Below, in pieces: positions 1-8,549 of a stretch of 64,000 nt of DNA; positions within the stretch are counted from its first letter, which is position 1; every line of letters starts with the position of its first letter. Source of the stretch: Sphingopyxis sp. HIX (GTDB taxonomy: Bacteria > Pseudomonadota > Alphaproteobacteria > Sphingomonadales > Sphingomonadaceae); the NCBI RefSeq assembly GCF_001468285.1, contig NZ_LNSB01000013.1:35481-99480 (forward strand). Direction: 5' to 3'. Under the pieces are notes generated by a model. It made no database searches. It saw only the letters and a list, made by a program, of their open reading frames with translations, and had not been told where the DNA came from. The position numbers and the translations under genes are program-made.

Positions 1-598
1 TCCGCGCGCGGTCGATCAGGTAGCGTACCGCGACGCGCTTGCTGAGCCAGGGCGGCAGATAGGCGAGATTGTTGCCGTTGCGATGGCAGCGCCAGTCTTT
101 CGGCACGTGGGGTGCCAGTTCCTGCTCGAGCACCGCGAGTGCCTGGTCGTCATGCTCGTTGCTCTTGATCACGACATAGAGGTCGAGGCCATTCTCTTCG
201 ACCATCCAGTGGCGGAATCGGACGGTGCAGAGCGGGTCGGCGATGGCGCGATAGACGTCGGCGACGGGATCGACGCGAAGTGCCTCCCCCGCGAGCCGGT
301 CGTGCCAGACACGGTCGATCTCGCCGTCGTCGCCGACGATGCAGCCGCCGTTCGAGCAGATCGCGGGCGCCTGTTCGATCGCCACGCGCGCGAGCACGTC
401 GCGGCCGCGCGCGGTCACGGGCACGACGGTGCCGTCCCGCAGCCAGCCAAGGAAATGCTGCTGCATCGGGGTCGCGAAGCCGCTGGGGCTGCCGTCGAGC
501 AGGCTGCTCATCTGGCGCAGCCCTTCCATGCCCGGCGGGCATTTGGGCATCGTCTGGAACAAGGTGTCGTCGAGGTCGGTGAGGACGAGCGGGCGCAT
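1..598 (-). CDS. HAD-family phosphatase of the ter operon, 3' end cut by the window edge
   Basis: The reading frame starts with ATG at 598 and runs off the left edge after 199 codons with no stop. The N-terminus MRPLVLTDLDDTLFQT carries HAD motif I (DxDxT), with the nucleophilic Asp at residue 8. A Ser/Thr-type motif II follows as VPVTARGRD, and the SNGG stretch after it fits Cof-like (type II cap) HAD phosphatases. The start lies 4 bp after the phosphoribosyltransferase stop, so the two are translationally coupled. In known ter gene clusters HAD enzymes accompany PRTase and ATP-grasp enzymes in a predicted nucleoside-like metabolite pathway, and dephosphorylation of that intermediate is the inferred role. 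The catalytic lysine and motif IV lie beyond the edge or were not placed. Confidence 0.85.
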   Translation of the reverse strand, partial: MRPLVLTDLDDTLFQTMPKCPPGMEGLRQMSSLLDGSPSGFATPMQQHFLGWLRDGTVVPVTARGRDVLARVAIEQAPAICSNGGCIVGDDGEIDRVWHDRLAGEALRVDPVADVYRAIADPLCTVRFRHWMVEENGLDLYVVIKSNEHDDQALAVLEQELAPHVPKDWRCHRNGNNLAYLPPWLSKRVAVRYLIDRAR

Positions 599-602
599 CG
601 GA

Positions 603-1751
603 TCAGCCCTCCGCCGCATAATGGCAAAGCACAACTTCGACCGGCACGTCGGAGCCAAGTTCGGCGAGCGCGGCCTCGGTCTCGGCCTGTTGGTCGGCGG
701 CGACTTCGGTGACGACGAGCACGCGGTCGGGGGCATGGCCGAGCATATTGTAGAGGAAGCAGGGCGCGCCGCTGCCATAGCTGTCGGCGAAGGTCGAGCG
801 GCTGGCCATCGCGCCGCCGAGAAGCGCCGGGCTGCGCGTGATGCACTGGACCGCGGCGATACCGCCGTTACGCTCGACCTCTTCGGCGACGCGCAGCGCC
901 TCATAGCTATGCTCGCCCTCGCCGAGCACGAGGACGCGCTCGCCCGGCGCGGCGCGCACCGGCGCGCGGGTCGCGGCCTCGGACGCCAGCAGGCCGGTGC
1001 GGCTCGCCATGCCCGACGCCGGCGCCGCGCCGGGGGTGTTGCTGGCTGCCGCCAGTTCGGGGACGGCGGGCGGCACCGCGGCGGCGGTCCAGTCCATCCG
1101 GCCTTCAACGATCGCGCGCGCGGCGCTTGGCCGCGGCATCGCGTCCAGATAGGCGCGGTCGCTCCAGTCGGTGATGCACACGGTCTCGATGCGCTCGACC
1201 AGCGGCATCGCGGCAACCAGCGCCTCGGCCGCGGCCACGAAGGTCTTGCCGGTCGAACATTCGTCGTCGACGATCACCAGCGAACGAGCGGATGCCGCGA
1301 GCGCGCGGATCGCGGGATCGGCGATTTGGACGAGGTGCGAGGTCGCGTGACTATGCCCTTCCTCGAAGCGCGCGACGATCTCGGCGCCTTCCACGCGCTG
1401 ACGCGACGATTGCAGATAGACCGCCTCGTGCCCCGGATGCCGCGCCTGCCAGGCGGCAAAAACCCCCTGCCCCAGCGCGGTCGCGGTTTCGGCCATGCCG
1501 AGGAAGGCGACGGGTTCGGGCAGGTCGGCGGCGATCCGGGCCGCCATCGCGTCCATCGCCTCGCGCATCGCCGCGGGGCGCGCGGGCAGATGGCGGCCGA
1601 GGACTTTCGAGACGATCAGGAAGCCGCGCTTGGGGTTCGCGCGCGCCGCAAAATCGCAATAGGCGTCGAGGTCGACATCCTCCGCGGTCACCAGCCCCAG
1701 CTGCCCGGTCGCAAGGTCGATGATCGTCTTCTGGGACAGCTCCTGGAGCAT
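603..1751 (-). CDS. Phosphoribosyltransferase with TRSP domain (ter-associated)
   Basis: This 382-residue protein has an N-terminal orotate-PRTase-like half. Its PRPP-binding loop is visible as VIVDDECSTGKT near residues 158-169. After a proline/alanine-rich stretch comes a second domain with GERVLVLGEGEHSYEALR and ITRSPALLG, typical of the TRSP domain found in ter-linked PRTases. Such proteins are predicted to attach or remove a ribose-phosphate on a base-like metabolite in ter stress clusters. ATG at 1751 is used, and the ribosome site is weak. It is followed 4 bp later by the HAD phosphatase, and the unassigned 275-residue gene ends 77 bp upstream. Function is from family context; the substrate is unknown. 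Confidence 0.85.
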   Translation of the reverse strand: MLQELSQKTIIDLATGQLGLVTAEDVDLDAYCDFAARANPKRGFLIVSKVLGRHLPARPAAMREAMDAMAARIAADLPEPVAFLGMAETATALGQGVFAAWQARHPGHEAVYLQSSRQRVEGAEIVARFEEGHSHATSHLVQIADPAIRALAASARSLVIVDDECSTGKTFVAAAEALVAAMPLVERIETVCITDWSDRAYLDAMPRPSAARAIVEGRMDWTAAAVPPAVPELAAASNTPGAAPASGMASRTGLLASEAATRAPVRAAPGERVLVLGEGEHSYEALRVAEEVERNGGIAAVQCITRSPALLGGAMASRSTFADSYGSGAPCFLYNMLGHAPDRVLVVTEVAADQQAETEAALAELGSDVPVEVVLCHYAAEG

Positions 1752-1828
1752 GGACGCGATTTTTCCTCAAAATGGTGAAATCATGATGGCGGTTTCGGCC
1801 CGGCCGGCCAGTCGACGACGAAAGCGCC

Positions 1829-2656
1829 CTAATCCAAGCGCTGCTGGACTTTCAGCTTCCCCCGCGGATCGGCCTCCAGCCTCGCCCCGAAGCGGCGCAG
1901 GAGTTCCGCGGGGTCGATCGCCCTGATGTTGGCGCAATCGACCTGGTTCCAGCCGTCGCGATCGATTTCGGCGACCGCGACATATTCGTCGGCAAGCTGA
2001 CCGGTGGATCCACAGCGCTGCGTATGAGCGGAGACCGCGACCGAACGGATATCGCTACTGACCGAAAAGCTGTGCCCGATCAAGCGCAGGATCAGCGACG
2101 CGACATGGCCCATATACAGCGCGGCGATCTCCCTTGGCGGCATCGGCCGGGCGATCAGCGCGGCATAGCCGATATTGGCGACCCAGCGGCTCGTCGGCAT
2201 TGCCTCGATCGCGGGCAGGCCGACGTCGAGGAGCAGCCGGTCGCCGCGCAATTCGAGCGCGACATTGGTCTCGTGCGCGAATTGCAGGTCGCCGAGCGCG
2301 GCGAGCAATTTTTCCTCGATGCCCGCGGTCGCGGGGCCGGTATTGGCGGCCGCGGCGCGCCACAGCATCACCGCCTCGATATGCGCCTGGTCGCTGGCAT
2401 AGGCCTCGCGCGGCGGCTTGGCCGCGGCCGGCGGCGCGGCGCGCAGGACCGCCGGAACATCGTGATGCTGCGCCGTCAGCGCGTCGATCTGCGCATTGCG
2501 CGCGGCGGCATGCTGCGCCAGCAGCTCGGCGATCTCGGCCTTCATCGCGCGGCGCGCGACGGGGTAGAGCGCGGGATCGAGCGGACTGCCGCGGTCGTCG
2601 GCGAAACGGATCGCGTCGCCGTCGAGCATGGCTTCGAGCCGGTCGGGCAAAGGCAT
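1829..2656 (-). CDS. Unassigned 275-residue protein inside the ter operon
   Basis: I do not recognise a family. The protein is soluble, with no signal peptide or membrane segment. The first half is alanine-rich and mostly helical, with acidic and histidine-containing stretches around residues 40-65. The C-terminal third (about 190-275) looks like a mixed alpha/beta domain, with SVSSDIRSVAVSAHTQRCGS, then DEYVAVAEIDRDGWNQVD and DPAELLRRFGARLEADPRGK. It starts 17 bp after the TerD-protease stop and clearly belongs to the same transcript. Codon use matches the neighbours, so there is no sign of recent transfer. A role in the ter pathway, perhaps as a partner or substrate of the protease encoded just before it, is inference only. 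Confidence 0.8.
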   Translation of the reverse strand: MPLPDRLEAMLDGDAIRFADDRGSPLDPALYPVARRAMKAEIAELLAQHAAARNAQIDALTAQHHDVPAVLRAAPPAAAKPPREAYASDQAHIEAVMLWRAAAANTGPATAGIEEKLLAALGDLQFAHETNVALELRGDRLLLDVGLPAIEAMPTSRWVANIGYAALIARPMPPREIAALYMGHVASLILRLIGHSFSVSSDIRSVAVSAHTQRCGSTGQLADEYVAVAEIDRDGWNQVDCANIRAIDPAELLRRFGARLEADPRGKLKVQQRLD

Positions 2657-2673
2657 GGCAGCGGCCGTCCGGC

Positions 2674-3804
2674 TCAGCTGCTAACGATGATGCTGATCAC
2701 CGAGCCGCGCAGCCGCTGCACGACGTTGCGGCGATTATTGTCCTCCGACAGGCCGGTGGCCGGGATATCGACGCCCGAGGCGGCGAGCATCTCGTGCACC
2801 AGCGCGACCTTGATCCCGAAATTGACATTCTCGCTGATCGCGCCGCGATCGCGCAGGTTTCCGTGCGCCAGCGACGAGGAGGTGATGCCGACGAGATTGC
2901 CGAATTCGTCGAGGATCGCGCCGCCCGACGAGCCCGAGCCGATCGGCGCGGTGAACTGGAAGCGCGCGACGTCGCCCTCCCAGCCCTTGAGCCCCGAGAC
3001 ATTGCCGGTCGAGACCTTGAGGTCGGTGCCGAGCAGATCCATCAGCGGATAGCCCGCGGCGAGCACTGCCTCGCCCAGCCAGATCGGCGATGCATGGCGG
3101 AGCGGCAGCGGGGTGCCCTGGACCTCGCCCTGCAGGATCGCGAGGTCGTGCATCGGGTCGACGGCGAGCATGGTCAGCGCCTGCTTGCTGCCGCCGAGTT
3201 TGAAGTCGTTGCCGCCCTCGATCACATGCGCGTTGGTGACGACGACCCCGGGCGCGACGAGCACGCCGCTGCCCGAGCCGAGCGAGGTGCCCGGCGGTGG
3301 CGGCGGGCGGTGATCGCCCCACGGATTGCCCGAACCGCCGCCGCCGCTGCTGCGCTGGCGTCCCGGGATCGCATCGACCGAGAAATTGCGTGCGCGCGCG
3401 AAGGCCTCGATGCCGAAGGTATAGCCTTCGTTGGCGACCTTCACCCGCCGGGCGCCGTTGCGCATATAGGCCTCGGCGATGATGACCGCAGCGAGCTGGT
3501 CGAAGGGCGCGGGGAAGTCGTAGCTGGTGCCGCCGAAATCGACGGTGAGCGGATAGGCGTCGTTGACGAAGCCACCGCTGCGGTCGTCGACGATGTAGAG
3601 CAAGAGCTCGGCATGGTCGCCGAGGTCGGACATCGCCGACAAGGTCCACTCGCCCGCGCCGCTTCCCTTTTCGAGCGGCTGGAAAGCGCCCTCGCGCGAG
3701 ACCGCGAGTATGCCGACGCGGTCGGCGCCGCGCCCGCCGACGCGGATCGTGCACGCGCTGCTGTCGTCGACCGCGAGCCGTTCGCCGGGTTGCGCCTTGT
3801 TCAT
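2674..3804 (-). CDS. TerD-like domain fused to a trypsin-like serine protease
   Basis: In this 376-residue protein residues 1-145 resemble a TerD domain. The stretch AEAYMRNGARRVKVANEGYTF followed by FARARNFSVD matches the TerD C-terminal strand-helix pattern. A Gly/Pro linker (about 150-175) leads into a chymotrypsin/HtrA-like protease. Its triad is visible as His193 in VVTNAHVIEGG, Asp220 in DPMHDLAIL and Ser293 in GSGSSGGAIL. No signal peptide is present, so it should act in the cytoplasm. It begins 13 bp after the ATP-grasp stop, with GGAGGGG in front of the ATG. A protease tied to a calcium-binding TerD sensor domain suggests stress-triggered cleavage of a target; that is inference. Confidence 0.87.
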   Translation of the reverse strand: MNKAQPGERLAVDDSSACTIRVGGRGADRVGILAVSREGAFQPLEKGSGAGEWTLSAMSDLGDHAELLLYIVDDRSGGFVNDAYPLTVDFGGTSYDFPAPFDQLAAVIIAEAYMRNGARRVKVANEGYTFGIEAFARARNFSVDAIPGRQRSSGGGGSGNPWGDHRPPPPPGTSLGSGSGVLVAPGVVVTNAHVIEGGNDFKLGGSKQALTMLAVDPMHDLAILQGEVQGTPLPLRHASPIWLGEAVLAAGYPLMDLLGTDLKVSTGNVSGLKGWEGDVARFQFTAPIGSGSSGGAILDEFGNLVGITSSSLAHGNLRDRGAISENVNFGIKVALVHEMLAASGVDIPATGLSEDNNRRNVVQRLRGSVISIIVSS

Positions 3805-3817
3805 CGCCCCTCCCCCT

Positions 3818-4843
3818 TCATGCCGCGACGGCCTGGACGACGGTCGTGAACGACACTTCGCTGTCGATCGCGCGCCGGTCGATGGTCTCCGGGGTCAGCC
3901 GGCCGGTGAGCAAGCCCGCCCAGTCGGCGACGAGGCGGCAGCCGACCTGGTCGGCATAGACGACCCCGCCCGCGGGCCGGGCGTTGATCTCGAGCAATTT
4001 CCAGCTGTCGTCGTTCGCACGGCGGAACTGCGCGTTGACGAGGCCGTGGAGGCCGAAGCGCCGGACGATCGCCGCGACCGCGTCCTCGAGCGGGTGGCGC
4101 GAGACGATATGCTGGTGGCCGTTCGCCATCTTGGTGCGCGCGGCATATTTGAGCAGGCGGCCGTGGTCGGCCAGTATGTCGAACGAGATTTCGGGGCCGG
4201 GCAGATAGGGCATGACGACGATGTCGTCGATCGGCCCGCGCGCCTCCTGCTCGGCGAGCGCCGCGACATAGAGCTCGGCGCGGATGCGGCGGCGTTCGGG
4301 GTCCTTGAGGTGCGCCATCGGATCGACGTCCATCAGGCGCCAGAAGCCGAGGCCGTTGACCCCCTGCCGCGGCTTGACGCAGGGGCTCGACCCGTCGTCG
4401 GGCCAGCGCGCCAGCAGCTCGGCGAGCTCGCCGCTGCTCTGCGCCAGATGCGTCGGCAGGTGATGCTCCTCGCCCGCCAGCGCCTCGGCGAAGCCGTATT
4501 TGTCGTCGAGCAGCGCGAGCGTCGCCATGTCGGCGGGCAGGTGCACGCGGCACGGCAGTTCCGCCGCCGCGATCAGCTTGCGATGGCGCGTCGGGATGAA
4601 GAGGTCGATGCCCTCGCGCGCGATCGTCTCGCGCACCCACGCCAGATAGGCGTCGCGGTCGTCGGCGGGCGCATCGGCCGAACCGCCGTCGATCCAGGTC
4701 GCGGTCGGGCCTGGATAGCGCGCCGCGTGCGGCCCCACGCTGATACAGACCTCGAGCGAGGGATCGGCGGCGCGCATCAGCCCCGCGATCGGCGCGAGCG
4801 AAAAACCGCGATTGAACCAGATACGCATCATCGCGCCCGGCAT
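3818..4843 (-). CDS. ATP-grasp ligase of the ter biosynthetic module
   Basis: In this 341-residue protein the ATP-grasp fold shows as a nucleotide-binding strand with lysine (CVKPRQGVNGLGF), the PGPEISFDILAD strand and a metal-binding LLEINARPAGG near residue 290. The N-terminal part (RIWFNRGFS...) is a Rossmann-like pre-ATP-grasp domain. Members of this group occur in ter clusters and are predicted to ligate an amino acid or similar carboxylate onto another small molecule; the substrates are unknown. It lies 36 bp after a terD stop and 13 bp before the TerD-protease. Start choice is uncertain, because MPGAMMRI offers ATGs at 4843, 4831 and 4828 and no clear Shine-Dalgarno decides between them. 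Confidence 0.85.
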   Translation of the reverse strand: MPGAMMRIWFNRGFSLAPIAGLMRAADPSLEVCISVGPHAARYPGPTATWIDGGSADAPADDRDAYLAWVRETIAREGIDLFIPTRHRKLIAAAELPCRVHLPADMATLALLDDKYGFAEALAGEEHHLPTHLAQSSGELAELLARWPDDGSSPCVKPRQGVNGLGFWRLMDVDPMAHLKDPERRRIRAELYVAALAEQEARGPIDDIVVMPYLPGPEISFDILADHGRLLKYAARTKMANGHQHIVSRHPLEDAVAAIVRRFGLHGLVNAQFRRANDDSWKLLEINARPAGGVVYADQVGCRLVADWAGLLTGRLTPETIDRRAIDSEVSFTTVVQAVAA

Positions 4844-4879
4844 GCCGGGACCGCGGTCCCGCTAAGGCCGGGCACGCGA

Positions 4880-5461
4880 TCAGCCAAGGTTGACGCCCAT
4901 ACTGCCGGCGAGACCCGAAAGACCGCTTTCCCAGCCCTCGCCGATCGCCTTGACCTTGATGTCGCCCTGCGGACCGCGATACAGCTCGACGAAGATCAGC
5001 GAGGTGTTCATGCTGCCGTCTTCGGAGAGGTCGAAGCGCGCGAGTTCCTTGCCGTCGGCGTCGTTGATCACGCGCGCATAGGCGTTCGAGACCGAGCCGA
5101 AATTCTGTTTCCGCTCCTGGCCCTCGTGGATCGTGACCGCGACGACGACCTTCTTCACATCGGCGCCGAGGCGACCGAAGTCGACCTTCACCGTCTCGTC
5201 GTCGCCCGCGCCCTCGCCGGTGCGGTTGTCGCCGCCATAGACGACCGCGCCGTCGGGCGAGGACTTATTGTTGTAGAAGATGAAATGCGCGTCGCTCAGC
5301 ACCTTGTCGTTGGCGCCGAGAACGAACGCCGAGGCGTCGAGGTCGAAGGCCGCGCCGTCGGTCTGGCGCACGTCCCAGCCGAGCCCCACGGTCACCGCCG
5401 ACAGGCCGGGCGCTTCCTTGCTGAGCGACACATTGCCGCCCTTGCTCAATGACACTGCCAT
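4880..5461 (-). CDS. terD: TerD-family calcium-binding stress protein (copy 3 in transcription order)
   Basis: In this 193-residue, single-domain TerD protein the family signature is complete: [16 protein letters not shown] at the N-terminus, FDLDASAF near residue 40 and [13 protein letters not shown] near 77-89. The acidic residues correspond to the calcium sites of characterised TerD proteins. Its closest relative in view is the next gene upstream (5533-6108), with near-identical N-termini, which points to tandem duplication. AAAGGA lies 7 bases before the ATG. Ter proteins are cytoplasmic and associate with TerC at the membrane in tellurite, phage and oxidative stress phenotypes. TerD versus TerE naming cannot be settled from sequence alone. 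Confidence 0.92.
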   Translation of the reverse strand: MAVSLSKGGNVSLSKEAPGLSAVTVGLGWDVRQTDGAAFDLDASAFVLGANDKVLSDAHFIFYNNKSSPDGAVVYGGDNRTGEGAGDDETVKVDFGRLGADVKKVVVAVTIHEGQERKQNFGSVSNAYARVINDADGKELARFDLSEDGSMNTSLIFVELYRGPQGDIKVKAIGEGWESGLSGLAGSMGVNLG

Positions 5462-5484
5462 GTCCGCGTCCTTTCAAATCCTTG

Positions 5485-5522
5485 GGAAGGGACCGGCCGA
5501 CCCTTGTCGGCCGGTCCCTTCC
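5485..5522 (-). promoter_or_regulatory. Perfect 16-bp inverted repeat between two terD genes
   Basis: Bases 5485-5500 pair perfectly with 5507-5522 around a 6-base loop, giving a very stable GC-rich hairpin in the 71-bp gap between tandem terD genes. No T-run follows on the minus strand, so it is more likely an RNA-stability or partial attenuation element than a full terminator. It ends about 24 bases upstream of the next ATG (5461). Confidence 0.6.
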
Positions 5523-5532
5523 TATATCCGCG

Positions 5533-6108
5533 TCAACCGATGTTGACGCCAAAGTTGCTGGCGAGCGGGCCGAGGCCACCCTTGAAGCCCTGACCGACGG
5601 CGCGGAACTTCCATTCGCCGGCGTTGCGATAGACTTCGCCGAGGATCAGCGCGGTTTCGACCGAAGCGTCTTCCGCCAGGTCATAGCGCACGATTTCGGT
5701 GCCGGTCTTGTTGTCGACCAGGCGGATGAAGGCGTTCGAGACCTGGCCGAAGGTCTGGCCGCGCGATTCGCCGTCGTGGATGGTGACCGCGACCGCGACC
5801 TTCTCGACGTCGGCGGGGACCTTCGACAGCACGATCTTGATCTGCTCGTCGTCGCCATCGCCTTCGCCGGTGCGGTTGTCGCCCTGGTGGACCACGGCGC
5901 CGCCGATGTCCTTGTTGTTATAGAAGCAGAAGTCGCCGTCCGAGCGGACCTTGCCGTCGCCCTTCAACAGGAAGGCCGAGGCGTCGAGGTCGAAATCCTG
6001 CCCGTCGGTGGCGCGGACGTCCCAGCCGAGGCCGACCATGACCTCGTCGAGGCCGGGCGATTCCTTCGACAGGCTGACGTTGCCGCCCTTTGAAAGAGAA
6101 ATTGCCAT
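5533..6108 (-). CDS. terD: TerD-family calcium-binding stress protein (copy 2)
   Basis: This 191-residue TerD protein has all the family motifs: [26 protein letters not shown], and [13 protein letters not shown] near residue 77. The C-terminal pattern [18 protein letters not shown] is also standard. AAAGGA sits 9 bases before the ATG at 6108. It lies 77 bp after terC and 71 bp before a second terD copy, with stem-loops in both gaps. This is the most typical TerD of the window. The acidic clusters predict calcium binding; a role in tellurite or general envelope/oxidative stress tolerance follows from the family rather than from anything measured here. Confidence 0.94.
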   Translation of the reverse strand: MAISLSKGGNVSLSKESPGLDEVMVGLGWDVRATDGQDFDLDASAFLLKGDGKVRSDGDFCFYNNKDIGGAVVHQGDNRTGEGDGDDEQIKIVLSKVPADVEKVAVAVTIHDGESRGQTFGQVSNAFIRLVDNKTGTEIVRYDLAEDASVETALILGEVYRNAGEWKFRAVGQGFKGGLGPLASNFGVNIG

Positions 6109-6138
6109 GGAGTTTCATCCTTTCCGTTGCTGGTTGGA

Positions 6139-6159
6139 ATGGCCGGACCGTCCGGCCAT
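6139..6159 (-). promoter_or_regulatory. 9-bp stem-loop between terC and terD
   Basis: The sequence ATGGCCGGA-CCG-TCCGGCCAT is a 9-bp perfect stem with a 3-base loop, placed in the terC-terD gap. It lacks a T-run and resembles the larger hairpin between the next two genes in position, so a segmental mRNA stability role is plausible. Confidence 0.4.
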
Positions 6160-6185
6160 CCCCCGATATTGCGTCCCCGTTATCT

Positions 6186-7256
6186 TCAAGCCCTTGCGGT
6201 TTCGGCCTCGCCCTCGTCCGCGCCGTCCCCGTCGGGGTTGGCGCGGTTCCAGCGCACCGAGGACCAGAAGGCGATGCCGATCAGCACCGCACCGATCAGC
6301 CCGGTGATCACCTCCGGAATATGCTGGAAGGTGTTGATGTACATGATCACCGCCAGCGCGAGGATGGCATAGAAGGCGCCATGCTCGAGGTAGCGATATT
6401 CGGACATCGTGCCCTTGCGGACGAGGAAGATCGTCATCGAACGCACGAACATCGCGCCGATGCCGAGGCCGATGGCGATGATGATCAGGTTGTTGGTGAG
6501 TGCGAACGCCCCGATCACGCCATCGAACGAGAAGCTGGCGTCGAGCACTTCGAGGTAGAGGAAGGCACCGAAGCCGGCCTTCGCCACCTGGCCGGTGGTC
6601 GGCGTCGGGGGTTCGAGCACATGGTTGACGATCTCGACCACGATGAAGGTCAGGAGGCCGCCGATCGCCGCGATGATGAAGACCAGCGCGTCGGCGTCGG
6701 ACAGCATCGTCGAGGTGAGCCAGGTGCCGAGCAGGACCAGCCCGATCGCCACCGCGTCGATGTCGGCGACCTTGGCGAGCGGCCGTTCGATCGCTGCGAT
6801 CCAGTCGACTTCCTTATCGGAATCGAAGAAATATTTGAGGCCGACCATGCCGAGGAAGGCGCCGCCGAAGCCCATCAGGCCGATATGCGCGTCGCTGACG
6901 ATGCGCTGATATTCCTGGGGCTCGTTGAGCGCGAGCTTGAACGCCTCGATCGGGCCGAGGCCCGCCGCGACCATCACGATCACGAGCGGGAAGACGATGC
7001 GCATCCCGAACACCGCGATCGCGATACCCCAGGTGAGGAAGCGTTGCTGCCAGACCGGGTCCATGTCCTTCAAGACCGAGGCGTTGACCGCGGCATTGTC
7101 GAACGAGAGCGAGACCTCGAGCACCGAGAGCACGATACAGATCCACACGATGCCGAGCACCCCGTCGACCGTGCCGGTGAGCTCCCAGCCGTACCAAGCG
7201 CCCAATGCGAGCGCCACCACGGTGAATAGCAGCGAACCGCCAAAATGTTTGAACAT
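6186..7256 (-). CDS. terC: TerC-family (DUF475-type) integral membrane protein
   Basis: This 356-residue protein has about eight to nine hydrophobic segments. The two TerC half-signatures with conserved acidic residues in the membrane are visible: LSVLEVSLSFDNAAVNASVL near residues 43-62 and EVLDASFSFDGVIGAFALTN near 235-255. This long variant, with the acidic C-terminal tail ANPDGDGADEGEAET, fits the DUF475 branch. TerC is the membrane hub of ter systems, and related proteins help metal export (manganese for Alx/MeeF types). AAGGGGA precedes the ATG at 7256. It is flanked by a TerA-like gene and two terD genes on one transcript. Confidence 0.93.
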   Translation of the reverse strand: MFKHFGGSLLFTVVALALGAWYGWELTGTVDGVLGIVWICIVLSVLEVSLSFDNAAVNASVLKDMDPVWQQRFLTWGIAIAVFGMRIVFPLVIVMVAAGLGPIEAFKLALNEPQEYQRIVSDAHIGLMGFGGAFLGMVGLKYFFDSDKEVDWIAAIERPLAKVADIDAVAIGLVLLGTWLTSTMLSDADALVFIIAAIGGLLTFIVVEIVNHVLEPPTPTTGQVAKAGFGAFLYLEVLDASFSFDGVIGAFALTNNLIIIAIGLGIGAMFVRSMTIFLVRKGTMSEYRYLEHGAFYAILALAVIMYINTFQHIPEVITGLIGAVLIGIAFWSSVRWNRANPDGDGADEGEAETARA

Positions 7257-7295
7257 CGAAATTCGTCCCCTTCCCGCCGCAGCGGTCCTTAAAAA

Positions 7296-8492
7296 TCAGT
7301 CTTTCGAACCCGCGGCCCAGCGCAGGAAGATGCCGATGTCGTCGGCATATTCCTTCTGGTCACGGTAATAGCGCATGTGGCGCTGCATCTTCAGGCTGCC
7401 GCCCTCGTTATCGAGGATTGCGATGCCGCACAGCCGGCAATTGTCGCGCCCTTCGTCGAGGCGGACCTCGATCTCGGGCTGGCCGGGGATCGTCATGCGC
7501 ACGACGCCGTCGGTCTTGTTCCAGTTGGGAACCCCGTCGTAGATCAGCGCGAACACCGCGATCCGCTTGATATGGTCGAAATATTGCCCGTTGACGCGGA
7601 TCGTCTCGCCCGCCGAAACCGCGCCGGTGCGGTCGTCGCCCGACAGCTGGATGAAGGGTTCGCGGTGGAAGTCGCCGAACGCGCGGCCCAGCGCCTGGAT
7701 CACGCCCTTGTAGCCGTCCTGCAGTTCGAACAGCACGCCGAGATCGAGGTCGATATTCTTGGGCCCGCCGCCAAAGAAGCCGCGCTTCTGTTCGGGCTGG
7801 CTCCAGTTGAGGTTGAGCACGATCTCGCCGAAGGTCGAGCCGGTCTTCTTGAGGCTGACGCTGGGGCTCGATTTTTCGAGCGTGATCTTCTTGAGGCTGA
7901 CCGGTGCCGACGGCGCAGGCGCAGGGGCCGGAGCGGGCGCAGGCGCGGGAGCCGGGGCGGGCGCGGGCGCCGGGGCGGGAGCGGGAGCCGGCGCATCGGC
8001 CACCTCGCCACCGAAATGGCCGATCAGGCTCGCGAGGCCGCCGGCAAAGCCCGCGGCGATCGTCCCGCATTTCCAGCCCGAGCTGTGGCGGTAGAATTCG
8101 ACCATCATCACCGCCTTTTCGTTGGTGAGATGCTCGGCGACGTTGAACTCGGCCTTGCCGCCGTCGATCGAGACGAGCAGCGGCCTGGCATCGGCGATCG
8201 AGCGGTCGTCGTGCGTCGCGGTGAAGACGATACGGTCGATGCTGGCGGGCAGCGCGTCGAGGTCGACCGCGAACACCGCCTTGTCCGACGAGGGCGACAG
8301 GCTGATCGCCCCCTCGGGCGTGCGCGGGTTGGAGAAGAGCACGACATAACGGTCGTCGCCGATCTTGCGCTCGGCGTTGAGCCCGAAGGCCGCGATATCC
8401 ACCCCCGCGAGGCCGAAGGATACCACGACTTCGCAGCGGTTGCCGACGCCGAGATCGGCGAGGCCGCGCTTTTCACCCTTTTGCAATTGCAT
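7296..8492 (-). CDS. terA: TerA-like protein: TerD domain, Pro-Ala linker, C-terminal TerA domain
   Basis: In this 398-residue protein residues 1-163 form a TerD-like domain (VSFGLAGVDIAAFGLNAE, then SKDKAV-like acidic loops and EFYRHSSGWKCGTIAAGF). A low-complexity linker of about 30 residues follows, made of alternating Pro and Ala (about 167-196). The C-terminal part starts with SLKKITLEKSSPSVSLKK and contains LNLNWSQ, DLDLGVLFEL and LSGDDRTGAVSAGE, as in TerA. The linker is encoded by a GC-only repetitive stretch at about 7910-7995, prone to length change. It lies between the first terD and terC. The protein is probably cytoplasmic and acts with TerD proteins as a sensor scaffold. Confidence 0.9.
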   Translation of the reverse strand: MQLQKGEKRGLADLGVGNRCEVVVSFGLAGVDIAAFGLNAERKIGDDRYVVLFSNPRTPEGAISLSPSSDKAVFAVDLDALPASIDRIVFTATHDDRSIADARPLLVSIDGGKAEFNVAEHLTNEKAVMMVEFYRHSSGWKCGTIAAGFAGGLASLIGHFGGEVADAPAPAPAPAPAPAPAPAPAPAPAPAPAPSAPVSLKKITLEKSSPSVSLKKTGSTFGEIVLNLNWSQPEQKRGFFGGGPKNIDLDLGVLFELQDGYKGVIQALGRAFGDFHREPFIQLSGDDRTGAVSAGETIRVNGQYFDHIKRIAVFALIYDGVPNWNKTDGVVRMTIPGQPEIEVRLDEGRDNCRLCGIAILDNEGGSLKMQRHMRYYRDQKEYADDIGIFLRWAAGSKD

Positions 8493-8549
8493 CGATGCCC
8501 CCCTTGCCGTCGCGGCTTCGCCGCGACGCGGATCGTTGAGTTTGACGGA

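Noticed and set aside
339..3849. Long plus-strand frames over the ter operon start
   Set aside because: They oppose genes with clear PRTase, TerD, protease and ATP-grasp motifs and have none themselves.
7910..7995. Possible tandem repeat array or CRISPR-like repeat
   Set aside because: It is the coding sequence of a Pro-Ala linker in frame within the TerA-like gene; no spacers exist.
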